DNA of 5,986 bases from Planococcus sp. (in: firmicutes) (GTDB taxonomy: Bacteria > Bacillota > Bacilli > Bacillales_A > Planococcaceae): NCBI GenBank assembly GCA_030147455.1, contig JASKZU010000262.1:1-5986 (forward strand). The letters are read 5' to 3'. Positions within the stretch are counted from its first letter, which is position 1; each line of letters starts with the position of its first letter. Shown here piece by piece: positions 1 through 5,986 of the stretch. Both the position numbers and the translations under genes were made by a program. The notes below the pieces were generated by a model. It was not told the DNA's origin and did no database searches. It saw only the letters and a program-made list of their open reading frames with translations.

Positions 1-404
1 CCCGCATCCCGGATTTTGAGCAATACCGAAACGAGGAACCTTCCAAGGTGATAGAAGAAGGAGCTCCTGATATCAACAAAGCGGGTGTCACGGAAATCAC
101 CTATAGCCAAACGCCGATTTGGGCTTACCAGCAGCTGCTCGGATACTTGGATGTCGTCCGTTCGAGATTAGGCAGCGTCCATTGTCCGGTTGTTTGTTTT
201 CAGTCGCTTGAAGATCATGTCGTTCCGCCGAATAACACAGATGAAATCCTCAGCAAAGTGCAATCCAAAGAAAGCTGGCGCATCCAGCTCCATCGGTCTT
301 TTCATATCGCTTCGATGGATCATGATTTGGACGTTATTGCTGATACAGCTGTCCGGTTTATAGAAAACGGGGCAAGACTGGCAGATAGCGAAATTTATAA
401 ATAA
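1..404 (+). CDS. alpha/beta hydrolase, carboxylesterase/lysophospholipase-like (3' part only)
   Basis: This is the C-terminal 133 residues of a protein whose start lies before the window; the reading frame is open from base 3 and ends at TAA 402-404. The visible part fits the end of a serine hydrolase of the small carboxylesterase/monoacylglycerol-lipase type. The segment CPVVCFQSLEDHVVPP puts the presumed acid residue of the triad (Asp, bases 213-215) just after a beta strand. RSFHIASMDHD supplies the presumed catalytic His (bases 303-305), with the usual terminal helix (VIADTAVRFIE) after it. The nucleophile Ser and oxyanion region would lie upstream and cannot be checked. By family it would be a cytoplasmic esterase acting on short acyl esters; the natural substrate is unknown. 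A GTG at base 48 lies in frame but is not a plausible start, because the fold would be cut. The gene ends 43 bases before the next promoter, so it is probably a separate transcription unit. Confidence 0.8.
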   Translation, partial: RIPDFEQYRNEEPSKVIEEGAPDINKAGVTEITYSQTPIWAYQQLLGYLDVVRSRLGSVHCPVVCFQSLEDHVVPPNNTDEILSKVQSKESWRIQLHRSFHIASMDHDLDVIADTAVRFIENGARLADSEIYK

Positions 405-447
405 GGTTTAAAGCTTGTAAATAAATTGAATAATTTCAAAAATCTTG

Positions 448-476
448 TTGACAGTGAAACGATTCATCCGTAATAT
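448..476 (+). promoter_or_regulatory. sigma-A-type promoter of the ABC transporter operon
   Basis: TTGACA at 448-453 is a perfect -35 box, followed after exactly 17 bases by TAATAT (471-476) as a -10 box. Transcription would begin around 482-485, about a dozen bases before the first riboswitch helix, which is the arrangement expected for an S-box leader. The untranslated leader to the first large gene would be roughly 400 bases. The call rests on sequence match and position. Confidence 0.8.
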
Positions 477-495
477 AAGCTTTACAATTTAATCA

Positions 496-598
496 TCTTA
501 TCCAGATTGACTGAGGGACTGGCCCTATGAAGTCAAAGCAGCAGACCGCAAATGCGGCACTGTGCTAATTCCACGTACTGTATGTACGGAAGATAAGA
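496..598 (+). ncRNA. SAM-I (S-box) riboswitch aptamer
   Basis: The element has the four-helix junction of the S-box family. P1 is a perfect 7-bp helix, TCTTATC (496-502) with GATAAGA (592-598). P2 is TTGACT (507-512) with AGTCAA (531-536), enclosing the hallmark GAGGGACTGGCCC and the following ATGA kink-turn bases. P3 pairs CAG (542-544) with CTG (560-562) and CCGC (546-549) with GCGG (554-557). P4 pairs CGTAC (574-578) with GTACG (584-588). The conserved core strings AGCA (537-540), TGCTAATTCC (563-572) and GGAAGATAAGAGA (588-600) are in the right order. In this family, binding of S-adenosylmethionine stabilises P1 and allows terminator formation, so the downstream operon is shut off when SAM is abundant. 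The P3 base uses CAG:CTG where many family members have ACC:GGT, a compensated change that supports real pairing. Confidence 0.95.
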
Positions 599-615
599 GA
601 GGCGATCCACCGAAA

Positions 616-651
616 CCCCCTCTTCTTGTCAAAAAGAAGAGGGGGTTTTTT
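616..651 (+). terminator. intrinsic terminator of the SAM riboswitch (expression platform)
   Basis: A perfect 12-bp stem, CCCCCTCTTCTT (616-627) with AAGAAGAGGGGG (634-645), has a 6-base loop and is followed by six T (646-651). AAA at 613-615 could extend the stem into the T tract. The left arm can also pair with the 3' side of P1 and the bases just after it, for example GAGAGG 597-602 with CCTCTT 619-624 (one G-U pair). That gives the mutually exclusive antiterminator expected of an OFF switch: SAM bound frees the left arm to terminate, and no SAM lets transcription read on. Confidence 0.93.
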
Positions 652-695
652 GGAAGATTAAAACCCAGTAAGCAGGTAAGTTAAATAATCGACAG

Positions 696-705
696 AAAGG
701 AGAGG
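696..705 (+). promoter_or_regulatory. strong ribosome binding site with no recognised gene
   Basis: AAAGGAGAGG sits 6 bases before TTG 712. It is at least as good as the sites of the real genes in this window, and it is the main reason to take the small ORF seriously. Confidence 0.5.
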
Positions 706-711
706 AACGCT

Positions 712-819
712 TTGAAAAAAGAACAATTAAAAAAGAAAGGATGGAAGTCGCTGTTCAAAAAGCCGGCTTTGTCATCCGCCGTTCTGGCCTCTTCGCTGAA
801 GATTTGGGAGCTCGGGTGA
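712..819 (+). CDS. possible small ORF (35 aa) in the leader, function unknown
   Basis: A TTG codon at 712 is preceded by a very strong ribosome site, AAAGGAGAGG (696-705), with a 6-base spacer. It opens a 35-codon frame ending at TGA 817-819. The predicted peptide starts MKKEQLKKKGWK and is very lysine-rich for its first 17 residues, then turns to a short Ala/Ser/Leu stretch (PALSSAVLASSL). This is too short for a clear membrane span or signal peptide. It lies after the riboswitch terminator and 71 bases before the binding-protein start, so it would be made only when the riboswitch is ON. It could be a genuine small protein, a leader ORF affecting translation or mRNA stability, or the relic of a lost gene. 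I do not recognise it; the only strong evidence is the ribosome site and start spacing. Confidence 0.4.
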   Translation: MKKEQLKKKGWKSLFKKPALSSAVLASSLKIWELG

Positions 820-890
820 TTTCCGAGACCGAAAGACCAATTCATTTGCCGGGCTTGCGCCAAATTTTTTAAAAAACAAGGAGGAACATT

Positions 891-2480
891 GTGAAAAAGA
901 TCAACTTTTTATTCGTTAGCGTATTTGCACTTATTGGCTTGGCCGGCTGTTCCGGCAGCGAAGGAAGCGCCGGTTCACCGGACGCTGACACCAATTCAGA
1001 ACCGGTATCCGGGGGGGAATTGAATGTGGCGATCGGAGCAGATCCGAATACGCTCGATTGGATGTATACAGGGGAAAGCGCCGCCCGCAAAATTGGCTGG
1101 CACATTTACGAAGGCTTGTTTGCCTTGAACCAGGATTATGAGGCTGTTCCGCTATTGGCTGAAGACTACGAAGTAAGCGAGGACGAAAAAACTTACACGA
1201 TCCGCTTGCGCGAAGGAATTCAATTCCATAACGGTGAACAACTGACGGCCGACGATGCGGCTGCTTCGATCGAACGCTGGCTGAAAGTATCGTCTGTCGG
1301 AAAAATCACCAACGAACATGTCGAGTCGATCGAAAGCGATGGAGCGCTCGAACTGACGATTCATTTGAACAACGTTTACAGCTCGCTGTTGTCTGATTTG
1401 GCAGCACCGAAATCAGCAGCGGTCATTTTGCCGGAAGAGATCGCAAACTCGTCCGACGAACAGCCACTGGACCATGATCAATATATCGGCACCGGCCCGT
1501 TCAAATTTGATTCCTGGAAGCGCGGCGATGAAATCGTGCTTGCCAACAACGAACAATATGCATCCAGAAGCGATGAGACAAGCGGGCTGACGGGCGAGAA
1601 AAAAGCCTACGTCGATGAAGTCCACTTTAAAATCGTAAAAGACCCGCAAGTTGTGATCAACGGGTTAAAGACCGGCCTATACGACTACGGTGATGATATT
1701 CCGCTTGATTTGTACGAAGTAGTCGACAGCACGCCGAACCTGGTGGCGGATACTGAAGTGAACGGCTATACCGTCATCACGCCGGACAAGTCAGAAGCGC
1801 CGTTTGACGATCTGCAAGTCCGCCAGGCGCTGAGTGCAGCGCTGAACAAAGAAGCGATCGCCAAAGCGACCTATGGCAACGAAGAATTCTACGAGCTGGA
1901 CGGTGCGTTGTTCACGCCTAACCAAACGGCTTTGTATTCAGAAGAAAACCAGGAAGGCTTCTTGTCCTATGATTTGGACTTGGCAAAAGAATTGCTTGAA
2001 GACAGCAGCTATGACGGCAAGCCGATCAAGATCATCTTCTCCAGCGACTCGGCCGATTACAAGAAAATCGCTGAAATCGCAGAGCAGCAACTGGAAGAAG
2101 CCGGCTTTAACGTTGAGCTGGAATCGTACGAATGGGCAACTTACTTGGAAAAATGGGGCGATGCCTCGAACTGGGATTTGGTCGTAGTCGGCTGGTCTCC
2201 GTTCTTCTCGCCAAACCAAGCGGGTATGCTCAGCCAGGATTCCAACAGCAGCGGCTGGTATAACAGCGAAAACTGGCAGGACTTGATTTCGCAATGGGCA
2301 GAAACTAGCTCGGATGAAGAAAAGCAGCAAATTCTCGGTGAACTCAACCACACGCTCTACGAGGAATTACCGTTTGAGAAAGTGACCAACATTTCCAACC
2401 TCAGCGCACGCACGACAGATGTCGACAACTACACTGAATGGTACGGTCCGCGATTCTGGAACGTCTGGAAATCACAATAA
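891..2480 (+). CDS. Opp/Dpp-family ABC transporter substrate-binding lipoprotein
   Basis: This 529-residue protein belongs to the extracellular solute-binding family 5 (SBP_bac_5), which binds peptides, nickel chelates or related ligands outside the membrane. The GTG start at 891 follows AAGGAGG (878-884) with a 6-base spacer. Residues 1-19 are a lipoprotein signal peptide (MKK, then a hydrophobic core) with lipobox LAGC, so Cys20 would be lipid-anchored; a Ser/Gly/Asp-rich linker follows to about residue 42. Family landmarks are GGELNVAIGADPNTLDW (41-57), the IYEGLF segment (72-77), PLLAEDYEVSEDEKTYTIRL (87-106), FHNGEQLTADD (112-122), GTGPFKFDSW (200-209) and DLQVRQALSAALNKEAI (307-323). 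The length is normal for the family. It is the first large gene behind the SAM riboswitch, which suggests a methionine- or sulfur-containing ligand; the sequence alone does not identify the ligand. Dipeptide, oligopeptide, glutathione-like or metal-chelate specificity cannot be separated by eye. Confidence 0.93.
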   Translation: MKKINFLFVSVFALIGLAGCSGSEGSAGSPDADTNSEPVSGGELNVAIGADPNTLDWMYTGESAARKIGWHIYEGLFALNQDYEAVPLLAEDYEVSEDEKTYTIRLREGIQFHNGEQLTADDAAASIERWLKVSSVGKITNEHVESIESDGALELTIHLNNVYSSLLSDLAAPKSAAVILPEEIANSSDEQPLDHDQYIGTGPFKFDSWKRGDEIVLANNEQYASRSDETSGLTGEKKAYVDEVHFKIVKDPQVVINGLKTGLYDYGDDIPLDLYEVVDSTPNLVADTEVNGYTVITPDKSEAPFDDLQVRQALSAALNKEAIAKATYGNEEFYELDGALFTPNQTALYSEENQEGFLSYDLDLAKELLEDSSYDGKPIKIIFSSDSADYKKIAEIAEQQLEEAGFNVELESYEWATYLEKWGDASNWDLVVVGWSPFFSPNQAGMLSQDSNSSGWYNSENWQDLISQWAETSSDEEKQQILGELNHTLYEELPFEKVTNISNLSARTTDVDNYTEWYGPRFWNVWKSQ

Positions 2481-2487
2481 AAAAGAC

Positions 2488-2523
2488 AAGAAAATCGTCA
2501 GGTACGATGCTGGCGATTTTCTT
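2488..2523 (+). terminator. intercistronic hairpin (leaky terminator or mRNA-end stabiliser)
   Basis: AAGAAAATCGTCAG (2488-2501) pairs with CTGGCGATTTTCTT (2510-2523) in a continuous 14-bp stem with one G-U pair and an 8-base loop. It begins 8 bases after the binding-protein stop codon. The tract after it is TCCTTTTCT, pyrimidine-rich but interrupted, so termination is probably partial. Such hairpins between a binding-protein gene and its permease genes commonly raise the ratio of binding protein to membrane subunits, either by attenuation or by protecting the upstream mRNA from 3' exonucleases. Confidence 0.7.
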
Positions 2524-2536
2524 TCCTTTTCTGGAG

Positions 2537-2543
2537 AAGGAGG
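2537..2543 (+). promoter_or_regulatory. ribosome binding site that fixes the permease 1 start
   Basis: AAGGAGG lies 7 bases before GTG 2551. It rules in this start over the in-frame ATG at 2419, which lies inside the binding-protein gene and would place the intercistronic hairpin within coding sequence. Confidence 0.85.
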
Positions 2544-2550
2544 AAACCAA

Positions 2551-3495
2551 GTGCTGCAGTACACGCTTCGAAGGCTCTTATCAGTCATCCCGGTCATGTT
2601 GGTCGTCAGCATTATCGTTTTTATGATCGTGCATTTGACCCCCGGGAACCCGGCATTTCTTATTTTGGGAGAAGACAGTTCACCTGAGGCGATCGCTGCC
2701 CTTGAACAGCAACTCGGTCTCGACCAGGCGCTGCACATCCAATTTATCCACTGGCTTGGCCAAGTACTGACCGGAGACCTCGGCACGTCTGTTTATTCCT
2801 CGCAATCAGTCACATCGATGATTGCCGAGAACTTCGGCCCGACGTTCAGCCTGATGGCACTGTCTACGCTGTTGCTGCTCGTCATCGCAATTCCAACAGC
2901 GCTCGTCATTGTGGCGCTTCGCAAAACAGCGCTGGATCCGCTGTTTACATCGGCATCGCTGTTCGGGGTATCGATTCCCGAGTTCTGGCTGGCGACACTT
3001 TTGGTTCTTGGCGTCGGGGTCACTTTTCCGATTTTTCCGGTGGCGGGCTATATGCCGCTCTCGACCGGCTTGGATACATGGCTTCACCACATCCTGCTGC
3101 CGTCGTTCGTTTTGGCCATAGTTGAAGTGGGCATTATCGCGAGAATGCTTCGCGACAGCATGCTGGATTCGATCAATCAGGACTATGTCAAGACAGCGCG
3201 TGCAAAAGGCGTGCGCGAACGCAGCGTCCTCGTGAACCATGTGTTTGCCAATGCATTGATTCCGACGACAACGGTTCTTGGCGCCACTGTTGCCGGCTTG
3301 CTTGGGGGGACGGTCATCATCGAAACTTTGTTTACGATTCCAGGCATTGGCCAGCTGCTGGTCGATTCCATCCACCGCCGCGACTACCCGGTTGTACAGG
3401 GAATTGTGCTGTTCATCGCCGGCATCTACGTTTTCGTCAATTTAATAGTGGATTTGCTGTATACATTCCTGGATCCGCGGATTCGCTATGATTGA
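2551..3495 (+). CDS. ABC transporter permease 1, OppB/DppB/NikB-like
   Basis: This 314-residue inner-membrane permease is one half of the transport channel and pairs with the second permease. It starts at GTG 2551. The N-terminus is typical of DppB/OppB proteins: QYTLRRLLSVIPVML, then the first membrane span (about 9-27) and the HLTPGNPA motif (28-35). The extracytoplasmic part has LGLDQALHIQFIHWLGQVLTGDLGTS in family form (55-80; residues G75, D76, L77 and G78 are the conserved GDLG). Further spans lie near 98-122, 135-160, 180-198, 238-260 and 284-305. The EAA-type cytoplasmic loop that contacts the ATPase is DYVKTARAKG (211-220) with the trailing Pro238. ETLFTIPGIGQLL (258-270) and the terminal DPRIRYD are also standard. 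Nothing looks truncated. It sits 70 bases after the binding-protein gene and 23 before permease 2. Confidence 0.93.
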   Translation: MLQYTLRRLLSVIPVMLVVSIIVFMIVHLTPGNPAFLILGEDSSPEAIAALEQQLGLDQALHIQFIHWLGQVLTGDLGTSVYSSQSVTSMIAENFGPTFSLMALSTLLLLVIAIPTALVIVALRKTALDPLFTSASLFGVSIPEFWLATLLVLGVGVTFPIFPVAGYMPLSTGLDTWLHHILLPSFVLAIVEVGIIARMLRDSMLDSINQDYVKTARAKGVRERSVLVNHVFANALIPTTTVLGATVAGLLGGTVIIETLFTIPGIGQLLVDSIHRRDYPVVQGIVLFIAGIYVFVNLIVDLLYTFLDPRIRYD

Positions 3496-3503
3496 CCAAA
3501 TGG

Positions 3504-3509
3504 AAGGAG
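3504..3509 (+). promoter_or_regulatory. ribosome binding site that fixes the permease 2 start
   Basis: AAGGAG lies 9 bases before ATG 3519 and favours it over the in-frame TTG at 3492, which overlaps the permease 1 stop codon and has no comparable site in front. Confidence 0.75.
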
Positions 3510-3518
3510 AAAAAACCG

Positions 3519-4349
3519 ATGCTTAAAAAGAAAACCAATATCATCGCGCTGGCGCTTTTTCTTGCCATGGCCGTTGCTGCGATTACGGCGAACGGCTGGC
3601 TGCCTTTTTCACCGGCAGCGATTTCTCCGGAAGATCGACTGACAGGCCCGTCGTCCGTGCACTGGTTCGGTACGGATGATTTCGGGCGGGATGTGTTTTC
3701 CCGCACGGTCGTTGCGGCCAGAGTCTCGCTGTCTGTCGGTGTGATTGTCGCCGTATTTGCTACATTGATCGGTACTGCTCTCGGCCTTGTGTCGGGGTAT
3801 TTCCGGAAAGTGGATTTTGTGCTCATGCGCATCATCGACGGGTTTCTCGCGTTTCCAGCGCTTATTTTGGCGCTGGCGCTTGTTGCTGCGCTTGGCGGCA
3901 GCATGAGCAACATCATCATCGCTTTGACGCTTGCTTTTTTCCCTGTGATGGCCAGAGTCGTTCGCTCGGCTACAATGCAGGTGAAAAACCAATCGTATAT
4001 TGAAGCGGCAAGGACGACCGGCTCGAGCCATGCGGTTATCATCCTTAAATACATATTGCCGAACGTCCTGTCGCCTATCATCGTTCAAAGCACGTTCGTT
4101 TTCGCCAAGGCGATTTTGGCAGAAGCGGCGCTGAGCTTTCTTGGGGTCGGCGTCAATCCTTCCACGCCGACATGGGGCAATATGCTGCAGGAAGCCCAGA
4201 TCTACTTGACCATCGCGCCATGGTATTCGATTTTCCCGGGTCTTGCGATCGTTGTTACGGTGCTCGCGCTGAACCTTTTGGGCGATGGCCTGCGCGATAG
4301 CTTTAACCCTTATCAGACGAAACGAAAACGCAAAACCAAATTGGCGTAA
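3519..4349 (+). CDS. ABC transporter permease 2, OppC/DppC/NikC-like
   Basis: This 276-residue inner-membrane permease is the partner of permease 1. From ATG 3519 the protein begins MLKKK followed by a membrane span (about 7-24). The short outer segment carries HWFGTDDFGRDVFSR (48-62), the classic DppC/OppC signature, and then SLSVGVIVAVFATLIGTALG (70-89) as the next span. The EAA loop is YIEAARTTG (160-168), with a downstream ILPNVLSPIIV (179-189). AEAALSFLGVGV (201-212), STPTWGNML (215-223) and NLLGDGLRD (252-260) match the conserved end of the family. The tail after 265 is strongly basic (KRKRKTK), consistent with an inside C-terminus. At 276 residues it is slightly short for the family because the N-terminal cytoplasmic extension is small; nothing essential seems missing. 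It ends 13 bases before the first ATPase gene. Confidence 0.93.
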   Translation: MLKKKTNIIALALFLAMAVAAITANGWLPFSPAAISPEDRLTGPSSVHWFGTDDFGRDVFSRTVVAARVSLSVGVIVAVFATLIGTALGLVSGYFRKVDFVLMRIIDGFLAFPALILALALVAALGGSMSNIIIALTLAFFPVMARVVRSATMQVKNQSYIEAARTTGSSHAVIILKYILPNVLSPIIVQSTFVFAKAILAEAALSFLGVGVNPSTPTWGNMLQEAQIYLTIAPWYSIFPGLAIVVTVLALNLLGDGLRDSFNPYQTKRKRKTKLA

Positions 4350-4355
4350 AGGCGG
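4348..4355 (+). promoter_or_regulatory. ribosome binding site that fixes the ATPase 1 start
   Basis: AAAGGCGG overlaps the permease 2 stop codon and lies 7 bases before ATG 4363. A second in-frame ATG at 4357 is only one base from the site and is less likely. The ATG at 4363 gives MLNVEELHVHL, the normal N-terminal strand of this ATPase family. Confidence 0.65.
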
Positions 4356-4362
4356 AATGCAT

Positions 4363-5366
<1,004 letters not shown>

Positions 5367-5370
<4 letters not shown>

Positions 5371-5986
5371 GTGCATTGTTGGACATTAAAGATTTGCACG
5401 TCCATTTCCCGGTAAAAAAAGGATTGCTGCAGCGTAAAACCAATGCAGTCAAGGCGCTGAACGGAATTGACCTTCAAGTGCAGAAAGGCGAAACGCTTGG
5501 CATCGTCGGTGAATCAGGATGCGGAAAAAGCACGCTGGCAAGAAGCATCGTTGGCCTCCAGCAGCCGACATCCGGCGAAATTTTATTTCACGGGAAAAAT
5601 TACGCGGAAGCCAGTGAAAAAGAGCTTCATCAAATGAGGCGCAACGTCCAGATGGTTTTCCAGGATCCATACACCAGCTTGAATCCGCGCATGACCATTG
5701 GTGAAAGTATAGCGGCTCCTTTGAAAGCTTATAAAAAAACTGAGCACCTGGATTTTCGTGTCAAAGAGCTGCTGGAATTGGTCGGTTTGAATCCGGATAT
5801 CCATTTTAACAAGCTGCCGCACGAATTTTCCGGAGGGCAGCGGCAACGCGTCGGCATCGCAAGGGCGCTTGCGCTGGAGCCTGAACTGATCATATGCGAC
5901 GAGCCGGTCAGTGCGCTTGATGTTTCCGTCCAGGCACAGGTCATCAACTTGCTTCAGGATCTGCAAAAGCAGCTCGGGCTCACTTA
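5367..5986 (+). CDS. ABC transporter ATPase 2, OppF/DppF-like (3' end cut by window)
   Basis: This is the second cytoplasmic ATPase. It starts at ATG 5367 inside the ATGA overlap with ATPase 1, with AAAGGAG (5350-5356) 10 bases upstream, and 206 codons are visible before the window ends. The N-terminus MSALLDIKDLHVHFPVKKG, with a short basic insertion before the AVKALNGIDL strand, is characteristic of OppF/DppF. Walker A is GESGCGKST (48-56), the Q-loop is Gln99 in MVFQDPYTSLNPR, the signature is FSGGQRQR (154-161), Walker B is LIICDE with catalytic Glu179, and the D-loop is SALD (182-185). The switch His and C-terminal domain lie beyond base 5986. No frameshift or missing motif is seen. A Cys replaces the more variable residue in Walker A, which is the common form in this family. 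It completes a five-part Opp/Dpp-type system with two distinct ATPases. Confidence 0.94.

Noticed and set aside
426..439. TTGAA/TTCAA inverted repeat after the esterase as a terminator
   Set aside because: It has only 5 bp, mostly A-T, with no T tract, so it is not a credible terminator.
681..863. Minus-strand 60-codon frame in the leader
   Set aside because: It is antisense to the riboswitch-driven leader, lacks a ribosome site, and has a low-complexity Phe-rich end that mirrors the lysine-rich + strand.
1873..2351. Open frames on both strands inside the binding-protein gene
   Set aside because: Composition is biased by the codon pattern of the real gene and no recognisable domain appears.
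2419..2550. In-frame upstream ATG extending permease 1 by 44 residues
   Set aside because: It lies within the binding-protein gene, spans the hairpin, encodes a non-family polar stretch, and the strong ribosome site and family N-terminus both point to GTG 2551.
3492..3518. TTG at 3492 as start of permease 2
   Set aside because: There is no ribosome site in front of it, whereas ATG 3519 has AAGGAG at good spacing and gives a normal permease N-terminus.
2806..4088. Long minus-strand open frames (189, 214 and 159 codons) opposite the permeases
   Set aside because: They are antisense shadows of confidently identified permease genes, rich in Arg, Gln, His and Asn, with no family motifs or ribosome sites.
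4285..4362. Longer start for ATPase 1 inside permease 2
   Set aside because: The extra 26 residues are an off-frame reading of the conserved permease end; ATPase family members begin near MLNVEELHV.

Overview
The window is gene-dense, and every gene I support reads on the + strand. Bacillota are suggested by strong AAGGAGG-type ribosome sites, GTG and TTG starts, a consensus vegetative promoter, a SAM-I (S-box) riboswitch with an intrinsic terminator, and a lipoprotein-type binding protein. The moderate GC content and codon choice would suit Bacillales such as Planococcaceae or Bacillaceae, but the genus is a guess.

Layout. Bases 1-404 hold the 3' end of an alpha/beta hydrolase of the carboxylesterase/lysophospholipase type. 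Bases 405-890 form a long regulatory leader. It contains a sigma-A promoter (448-476), a SAM-I aptamer (496-598), a 12-bp terminator hairpin with a T tract (616-651), and a possible 35-codon small ORF with an excellent ribosome site (712-819). Bases 891-5986 carry a five-gene ABC importer operon of the oligopeptide/dipeptide/nickel (Opp/Dpp/Nik) family: a lipoprotein substrate-binding protein (891-2480), permease 1 (2551-3495), permease 2 (3519-4349), ATPase 1 (4363-5370) and ATPase 2 (5367 to beyond the window end). A 14-bp hairpin lies between the binding-protein gene and the permease genes and probably lets the first gene be expressed at a higher level.

How it works together. The binding protein should capture a substrate outside the membrane and deliver it to a channel made of the two permeases. 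The two different ATPases would power transport. Opp/Dpp-family importers are usually annotated only as peptide transporters. Here the SAM riboswitch supplies a functional clue: the operon should be off when S-adenosylmethionine is plentiful and on when methionine or sulfur is scarce. The substrate is therefore likely to be a methionine- or sulfur-containing peptide or another organosulfur compound. That pairing, together with the unexplained small ORF between riboswitch and transporter, is the most interesting thing here. I see no mobile element, CRISPR array, tRNA or rRNA, and no evidence of a wholly new system.
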